Below, one piece after another: positions 6,259 to 10,455 of a stretch of 10,455 nt of DNA (position 1 is the first letter of the stretch; every line of letters starts with the position of its first letter). The position numbers and the translations under genes were made by a program. The notes below the pieces were generated by a model. That model saw only the letters and a list, made by a program, of their open reading frames with translations, was not told where the DNA came from and searched no databases. Source of the DNA: Candidatus Brockarchaeota archaeon (lineage in GTDB: Archaea > Thermoproteota > EX4484-205 > DTQO01); assembly GCA_017601265.1 (NCBI GenBank), contig JAFNJA010000003.1:1-10455 (forward strand), written 5' to 3'.

Positions 6259-6264
6259 AAGCGC

Positions 6265-7053
6265 GTGACGGATGGCGCTCCACCGCCCGAGACCCAGGCC
6301 GTTGAGGTCGTGAAGGTGCGGGAGGGAAGGCGCTCGAGAGTGAAGGACCTCGTAGTGAAGGAAGCGATCTGTTCAATCTTGGTTAACGGCACTAGAGTCG
6401 CGAGCCTGGCATGCACGCCATCGGACCTCGAGAGCCTTGCCGTGGGCCTCCTCGTGTCCGAGGGGATAATCGCCAGTTATTCGGACGTCCTTTGCGTCTC
6501 GGTCAAGGAGGATGGACGCATCGTGGAGGTCGAGACCCACGGCAGGGCTTCCGATCGAATCACCCAACCAGTTCTTGGGCGCGAATCCGTGGACCGACCC
6601 AGGGACCGGCTTATGGAGTTCGTCCGCGATCGGAATATCGCGTCGAAGCTGGCCGTCCCGGCAAGCTCGCTGGCAGCCCTGGTCAGGGATTTCCAGGAGG
6701 CTTCCATGCTCTTCAGGTCGACCGGCGGAGTCCACAGCGCCGCGGTGTGCGAGCCAGGCGGGATCTTATTCTTCAAGGACGACATCGGAAGGCACAACGC
6801 GGTTGACAAAGTCCTGGGCGAGTGCTCGATCAAAGGGATACGCACGGATGACAAGATCCTGCTGTTGACTGGACGGGTTTGCTCCAGCGTCTTGATGAAG
6901 GCTTTCCTGAGGGGGATGCCCGTGCTGGTGTCGCAATCGGCCCCGACCCACCTGGCAGTAGAACTGGCATACGAATCGGGCATGACGCTCGTCGGCTTCG
7001 CGAGGGGCGAGTCGATGAACGTCTATAGCCACGATTGGCGCATAGTGGATTAA
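6265..7053 (+). CDS. fdhD: FdhD-family formate dehydrogenase accessory protein (sulfurtransferase)
   Basis: The product is 262 residues from the GTG start. Hallmarks of FdhD are present: EAICSILVNG (34-43), TPSDLESLAVGLLVSEGII (about 52-70), TGGVHSAAV (153-161), DDIGRHNAVDKVLG (172-185), TGRVCSSVLMKAF (202-214) and SAPTHLAVELA (225-235). FdhD passes sulfur from a cysteine desulfurase to the molybdopterin-guanine-dinucleotide cofactor, which is needed for active formate dehydrogenase; the catalytic subunit of such an enzyme is encoded 1.6 kb away. Oddity: the loop that in characterised members carries two essential cysteines (CxxC) should lie around residues 95-110. Here it reads RITQPVLGRESVDRPRD, with no cysteine. 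The protein may use another cysteine, act as a cofactor-binding chaperone, or be altered in function. GTG at 6265 is preferred over ATG at 6193 on promoter and SD grounds; the longer form would have 286 residues. Confidence 0.85.
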   Translation: MTDGAPPPETQAVEVVKVREGRRSRVKDLVVKEAICSILVNGTRVASLACTPSDLESLAVGLLVSEGIIASYSDVLCVSVKEDGRIVEVETHGRASDRITQPVLGRESVDRPRDRLMEFVRDRNIASKLAVPASSLAALVRDFQEASMLFRSTGGVHSAAVCEPGGILFFKDDIGRHNAVDKVLGECSIKGIRTDDKILLLTGRVCSSVLMKAFLRGMPVLVSQSAPTHLAVELAYESGMTLVGFARGESMNVYSHDWRIVD

Positions 7054-7070
7054 CCAAGATGGAGCCTTGG

Positions 7071-7089
7071 CGAGCGCCGTCTGCGCTCG
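7071..7089 (+). terminator. GC-rich hairpin between fdhD and the MBL hydrolase
   Basis: CGAGCGC (7071-7077) and GCGCTCG (7083-7089) form a perfect 7-base-pair stem around a 5-base loop, 17 bases after the fdhD stop. A T-run follows only about 15 bases later, and that run is also the presumed TATA box of the next gene. It could help end or stabilise the fdhD transcript; this is not a textbook terminator. Confidence 0.35.
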
Positions 7090-7104
7090 TCTCGTCCGAA
7101 TAAC

Positions 7105-7111
7105 TTTTTAA
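7105..7111 (+). promoter_or_regulatory. TATA-like box of the MBL-fold hydrolase gene
   Basis: AACTTTTTAATTG lies about 28-33 bases before the TTG at 7138. With the usual archaeal spacing, transcription would start a few bases before that codon, so the mRNA would be nearly leaderless. This supports both an independent promoter and the TTG start. Confidence 0.45.
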
Positions 7112-7137
7112 TTGCCCACGATCAAGCGCTGGCCAGA

Positions 7138-7956
7138 TTGGACATCCTGTTCTTGGGAACGGCCGCCGCCGAGGGGTACCCGGGAGCTTTCTGCAGGTGC
7201 CGCAAGTGCTTGAAGGCGAGGAGGGAGGGCGGGAGGAGCTTGAGGAAGAGGTCCGCCATCGTCGTCGACGGGGAATTACTGGTGGACATGCCGCCAGACC
7301 TTTACAGCAGCGCGATATCGCACAAAGTCGGCCTCTTCCGCCTGCGTTCCGTCCTAGTCACCCACAGCCATTCCGACCACTTCAGCCCCGGGATATTGGA
7401 GTTCAGGAAGCGCCCCTTTGCCTTCACCCCCCTCCCAAAGCTCGCCCTGTTTTGCGACGAACCGCTTTTGCACGCGGTGGAAAGCGCGATCGGGGGGGCG
7501 GAAGGGGCAAAGCTTGAGCCTAGGCCGGTCTACCCTTTCGAGGATTACGGGTCCGGCAGGCATTCCTTCACGCCCATACCTGCCAACCACTCGGCAGGCC
7601 TCAAGGGCGAGACTCCCCTCAACTACATTATCGAGCGGGGCGGGAAGAGGATCCTTTACGCCTCCGACACCGGCCCTTACGGCGGCGAGGTCTTGGATTT
7701 CCTGCTGAAGAAGCGCTTCGACGCGATCATCGTGGAGTGCACGATGGGGAGCAAATTTTACGAACGGCACATGAACTACGAATCGGTCTTGGGCTTCCAC
7801 GAACTGGCAAAAGGCTCCGGAGCCCTTAAGGAGGGGGGCAGGTTCATAACCACCCACTTCGCGCACGACGGCTGCGGCACGTATCCCGAGGTCAAGGAGT
7901 TCTTCCGCCCGCATGGAATCGAGGTGGCCTACGACGGAATGCTGGCGCGGATATAG
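7138..7956 (+). CDS. PhnP-like metallo-beta-lactamase-fold hydrolase
   Basis: The product is 272 residues from a TTG start. The first strand (MDILFLGTAAAEGYP) is followed by a Cys cluster C19-R-C21-x2-C24, the extra zinc site seen in PhnP-type proteins. Next come the metal signature T-H76-S-H78-S-D80-H81, a further histidine (His151 in PANHSAG), Asp177 (ASDTGPYGG) and late histidines (ITTH-FAHDG, 240-243). This ligand set makes an active dinuclear metal centre likely. E. coli PhnP is a cyclic phosphodiesterase of the C-P lyase pathway, but no other phn gene is visible, so the substrate here is open; phosphodiester or other ester bonds of small molecules are likely targets. No signal peptide is visible, so it is probably cytoplasmic. 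It lies 84 bases after fdhD with its own TATA-like box, and runs tail to tail with the methyltransferase gene. Family secure, function inferred. Confidence 0.82.
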   Translation: MDILFLGTAAAEGYPGAFCRCRKCLKARREGGRSLRKRSAIVVDGELLVDMPPDLYSSAISHKVGLFRLRSVLVTHSHSDHFSPGILEFRKRPFAFTPLPKLALFCDEPLLHAVESAIGGAEGAKLEPRPVYPFEDYGSGRHSFTPIPANHSAGLKGETPLNYIIERGGKRILYASDTGPYGGEVLDFLLKKRFDAIIVECTMGSKFYERHMNYESVLGFHELAKGSGALKEGGRFITTHFAHDGCGTYPEVKEFFRPHGIEVAYDGMLARI

Positions 7957-7982
7957 AAGAAGCGCCGTCCCGAGCCGACCGC

Positions 7983-8630
7983 TCATCCCTTTTCGGCCAG
8001 AACCTGCCAGTGGCTGTGCCTGACTCCATCGCCATTCCTGAACTCCTCAAGTTCCAGTTCCACGATCCGGAATGCCCGCATTATCCGGCGCACTTCGTCC
8101 TCGCTGCTGAAGTGGTGCGGGATGCCCGTCTCGTGCGAACAATCGATGTCGTGATCCTGCACGAAGGTGCGGTCTTCGATCTTCCTCCCCTGGCCGTACT
8201 TGTGGCTGCGAAGCGTCTGGAACGTGACGTACGCGAGCCCGCCGCGCCTGAGGACCCGGTGGATCTCAGAAACGGCTTCCTCGATGTCGCGGAGCGTGCC
8301 TTGGTAGATGGCATAGATGCAGATCACGGCGTCGAAGGAGCCGCTCGCGTACGGGATCTTCTTCATGTCGCCTCGAACCAACCCGACCCATGTCCCCGCG
8401 TCCCCCGCCCTGCGGCGAGACCGCCTCAAGCCTTCGGCCGAAAGATCGATGCCGTGCGCCTCGAAACCGTTGCTGGCCAGGGGGACCAGGTTCCTCCCGG
8501 TCCCGCACCCGAGGTCGCATACCCGGCGGAACGTCCGCTTCTTGAAGAGGTCGCATAGCCAGGCGATAGAGCGGTGGGGTTCCTCGAGCGGAAACCCTCC
8601 GCTTCGGAAAATCTCGTCCCAAGCTTTCAT
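7983..8630 (-). CDS. Class I SAM-dependent methyltransferase (Methyltransf_11 type)
   Basis: ATG 8630 to TGA 7983 encodes 215 residues. The SAM-binding Rossmann fold is clear: motif I VCDLGCGTGRNL (37-48), acidic end of strand 2 (GIDLS, Asp62), GDMKKIPYASGSFDAVIC (87-104) for motifs II-III, and HRVLRRGGLAYVTF (124-137) before the last sheet strands. The C-terminal part is rich in charged and histidine residues (DHDIDCSHETGIPHHFSSE). That is a typical variable substrate-binding region; with Cys164 and several His it could also hold a metal, though this is speculation. The substrate is unknown. The gene starts 34 bases after the fdhA stop in the same direction and is probably transcribed with it. 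Its tail faces the MBL hydrolase with only 26 bases between the two stops. Family secure, role unknown. Confidence 0.82.
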   Translation of the reverse strand: MKAWDEIFRSGGFPLEEPHRSIAWLCDLFKKRTFRRVCDLGCGTGRNLVPLASNGFEAHGIDLSAEGLRRSRRRAGDAGTWVGLVRGDMKKIPYASGSFDAVICIYAIYQGTLRDIEEAVSEIHRVLRRGGLAYVTFQTLRSHKYGQGRKIEDRTFVQDHDIDCSHETGIPHHFSSEDEVRRIMRAFRIVELELEEFRNGDGVRHSHWQVLAEKG

Positions 8631-8664
8631 GGCCGGAAGCCCCGCCTCTCTCCCGCCCTCCCCG

Positions 8665-10455
8665 CTACGCCTTTCTCACGTCGACCGAGATCGATTTGTA
8701 GTTCGGGGTGAACGTGAGGGAAGTGTAATCTAGTGGAACGAGCCTGTTGACCAGCAGTTTTTCCGAATGGATGAACATCTTGACCAAGCCCCTGTTAACC
8801 GAGGGATCCACCCTGAGCCTCGCGCCTACGCTTCCGCAAACGCTCCGCACGGCGACGAGATCCCCGTCTCTCAAGCCCTTCTCCTCGGCGTCTTCAGGGT
8901 TCATGTAGCAGGACTCTTCTTGCCCCTCCTTGCCGCGCCTCAGGGTGGGAGACAAAGAAGTCAGCTCGCCGTGGAGGAAATGCGACGGCGACCTGACCGT
9001 GACGAGGACGTACGGGCGCGCGCCCGTCCTAGCGTACTCCCTCCCCTCGTAGTGGACGGGCACGTACTTCGTGAACGGCGGGTCCTTGAGCGCCCAACCG
9101 TCCTGCCCGCCGTAAACCTCGTCCGCGTTTACGGACCTGTACGATGGAATCAGCCTGCAGATCTCATCGAACACCTCCTTCTCGCTGCCGTACTCGAAGC
9201 AACGGCCGACGCCGAAGCGCTTGGAAAGTTCCTTGAATATAACCCACGCCGGTTTCGCCTCTCCGACCGGTTCGGCGACCTTCCTCACCAGCCTCACCCT
9301 CCTCTCGCCGTTAGTTATGGTTCCGAGCCTTTCAACCAGCATCGGTATGGGGAGCAGGACGTTCGCGAATTTCGCGGTCAGGTTCTCGTGGTGGTGGAGG
9401 AGGACGAGGAACATATTCGACAAGTTCCCGTGGAGCCTGTCCAAGTCCGGGAGGGAAACGGCCAAGTTGACGTCGCAGGCGAAAACGGCCTTCACGGGAG
9501 ACAGGTAAAGCGACTGGATCATGTTGAGGCCCATCTCGCTAGTCAGCCTCGAGCCCCACGCCCTCTCGAGCTCGTCCTTCATGATGAAAGACGAGATTAT
9601 GCCGGTCGGGTTCCCTCCCATGTCCCCCACTCCCTGGACGTTGACCTCCCCCCTGTTCGACAGGATCTTGCCGTCCTTGACTATGACGAGGTTGAGCAGA
9701 GCGTATACGTTCAGAAGGCCGTTCTTGCTCTGGGTCAATCCCATCCCGTGCATCAACCCGAACGCCTTGGAAGAGCAGACCGCCTCCTCCAGCTTCCGGA
9801 AAAGCTCCGTTTCTATGCCGCACGTCGGGCAGACCCTCTCGCACGTGTACTCCGAAACCGTGGAGACCAGCTGGCCGAACCCGTTGGTGTTTATCGCCCT
9901 CTCGCTCAGGCCTCCCCTCCTTATCACGCTGTTCGTCAAAGCGTTTATGAGCGCGACCTCCGTGTCCGGCTGGACCTGAACCGCTAGATCGGAAACCTTG
10001 GAAGTCTCGTTCGGCGTCGAGACCACGCAAACCAGCTTGGTTCCGCGCGCCCTCGCCCTCATCATCTTGTTGAACAGCACTGGATGGTTGGATGCCGGGT
10101 TCGAGCCCACGACCAGAACCAAATCCCTGGTGTAGATGTCGTCGAACCTGCTCGGCGAGCCGTCTATGCCGAAAGAGTCCTTGATGGCCCTGACCGTGTT
10201 CGCGTGGCAAAGCCTGCTGCAGCAACCGTCCACGTTGTTCGTCCTCAGCGCTATCCTGGCGAATTTCTGCATGACGTAGCAATCTTCGTTCGTCGTTTTG
10301 CCCGAGGGGATGAACAGGACCTCCCTCCCGTCCAGGTCTTTGACCCTTTCGTGCACGAATTCGTACGCCCTTTCCCAACTCACTTCCTCGAAGCTCTCCT
10401 CCTTGCTCTCCCTCACCATCGGCCTCGCGATCCTCTTTTCGTACACGACTTCGGG
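8665..10455 (-). CDS. fdhA: Formate dehydrogenase molybdopterin subunit, N-terminus outside window
   Basis: About 596 residues up to TAG 8667-8665; the frame is open at the right edge. Perhaps 90-110 residues with the N-terminal [4Fe-4S] domain are missing. Residues are counted from the GTG at 10446. The sequence NNVDGCCSRLCHANTVRA places Cys80-His81 where E. coli FDH-H has Sec140-His141, so this is a Cys-type enzyme. SNRGEVNVQGVGDMGGNP supplies the Arg (Arg265) matching Arg333 of FDH-H. LVVGSNPASNHPVLFNKMM, HGMGLTQSKNG and FANVLLPIPMLVERLGTITN are standard bis-MGD domain motifs. The C-terminal dinucleotide-binding domain begins near 475 (RSPSHFLHGELTSLSP) and ends at 593. The reaction is reversible formate oxidation to CO2 with transfer of two electrons to a partner not seen here. 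An unusual CxxxCxxC occurs at 202-209. No selenocysteine codon is involved. Formate dehydrogenase is preferred over other DMSO-reductase relatives because of the Cys-His/Arg pair and the nearby fdhD. Confidence 0.87.
   Translation of the reverse strand, partial: PEVVYEKRIARPMVRESKEESFEEVSWERAYEFVHERVKDLDGREVLFIPSGKTTNEDCYVMQKFARIALRTNNVDGCCSRLCHANTVRAIKDSFGIDGSPSRFDDIYTRDLVLVVGSNPASNHPVLFNKMMRARARGTKLVCVVSTPNETSKVSDLAVQVQPDTEVALINALTNSVIRRGGLSERAINTNGFGQLVSTVSEYTCERVCPTCGIETELFRKLEEAVCSSKAFGLMHGMGLTQSKNGLLNVYALLNLVIVKDGKILSNRGEVNVQGVGDMGGNPTGIISSFIMKDELERAWGSRLTSEMGLNMIQSLYLSPVKAVFACDVNLAVSLPDLDRLHGNLSNMFLVLLHHHENLTAKFANVLLPIPMLVERLGTITNGERRVRLVRKVAEPVGEAKPAWVIFKELSKRFGVGRCFEYGSEKEVFDEICRLIPSYRSVNADEVYGGQDGWALKDPPFTKYVPVHYEGREYARTGARPYVLVTVRSPSHFLHGELTSLSPTLRRGKEGQEESCYMNPEDAEEKGLRDGDLVAVRSVCGSVGARLRVDPSVNRGLVKMFIHSEKLLVNRLVPLDYTSLTFTPNYKSISVDVRKA

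Noticed and set aside
8767..9987. Plus-strand open frame of 406 codons opposite fdhA
   Set aside because: Antisense to well-conserved formate dehydrogenase sequence; composition and lack of motifs mark it as a shadow.

Overview
The window reads as an archaeal chromosome segment. Evidence: short TTTAAA-type TATA elements sit about 40 bases ahead of start codons and are followed by very short leaders. GTG and TTG starts, heavy AGG/ATA codon use, an F420-type luciferase-like oxidoreductase, a 33-residue zinc-finger protein, a SSO1353-type GH116 glycosidase and archaeal-style PhoU/DUF47 fragments all fit. A TACK-group archaeon (Thermoproteota in the broad sense) is my inference; the sequence alone does not fix the lineage.

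Layout. 1-410: 3' end of a luciferase-like, probably F420-dependent oxidoreductase (+). 411-1600: AT-rich, gene-poor stretch whose one convincing gene is a tiny C2HC zinc-finger protein (806-907, -) followed by a hairpin plus T-run; weak traces of decayed coding lie at 1188-1514. 1620-2663: zinc-dependent medium-chain dehydrogenase (+) with its own TATA-like box. 2674-3390: a graveyard of gene ends. It holds a frameshifted beta-strand-rich fragment (-), the C-terminal end of a DUF47/PhoU-like protein (-), the C-terminal end of a second PhoU-type protein (+) and a doubtful Cys-rich fragment (-). The two PhoU-type fragments are joined head to head without their N-terminal parts. 3470-6052: large GH116 glycoside hydrolase (-). 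6053-6264: divergent promoter region with two facing TATA boxes. 6265-7053: fdhD (+), then a PhnP-like metallo-beta-lactamase hydrolase (7138-7956, +) with its own promoter. Converging on these from the right edge are the molybdopterin subunit of a formate dehydrogenase (8665-10455, N-terminus outside the window) and a small SAM methyltransferase (7983-8630).

How the genes fit together. The right third is a formate-oxidation neighbourhood: fdhA encodes the catalytic subunit, with Cys-His-Arg active-site residues, and FdhD is the family that sulfurates the molybdenum/tungsten cofactor for such enzymes. The hydrolase and methyltransferase lie between them tail to tail; a link to formate metabolism is only positional. 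GH116 and the dehydrogenase suggest sugar or polyol catabolism, but they are separate transcription units. I do not see a clear new multi-gene system. The most unusual points are the FdhD without its usual cysteine loop, a CxxxCxxC motif inside FdhA, the head-to-head PhoU/DUF47 remnants and the tiny zinc-finger gene.
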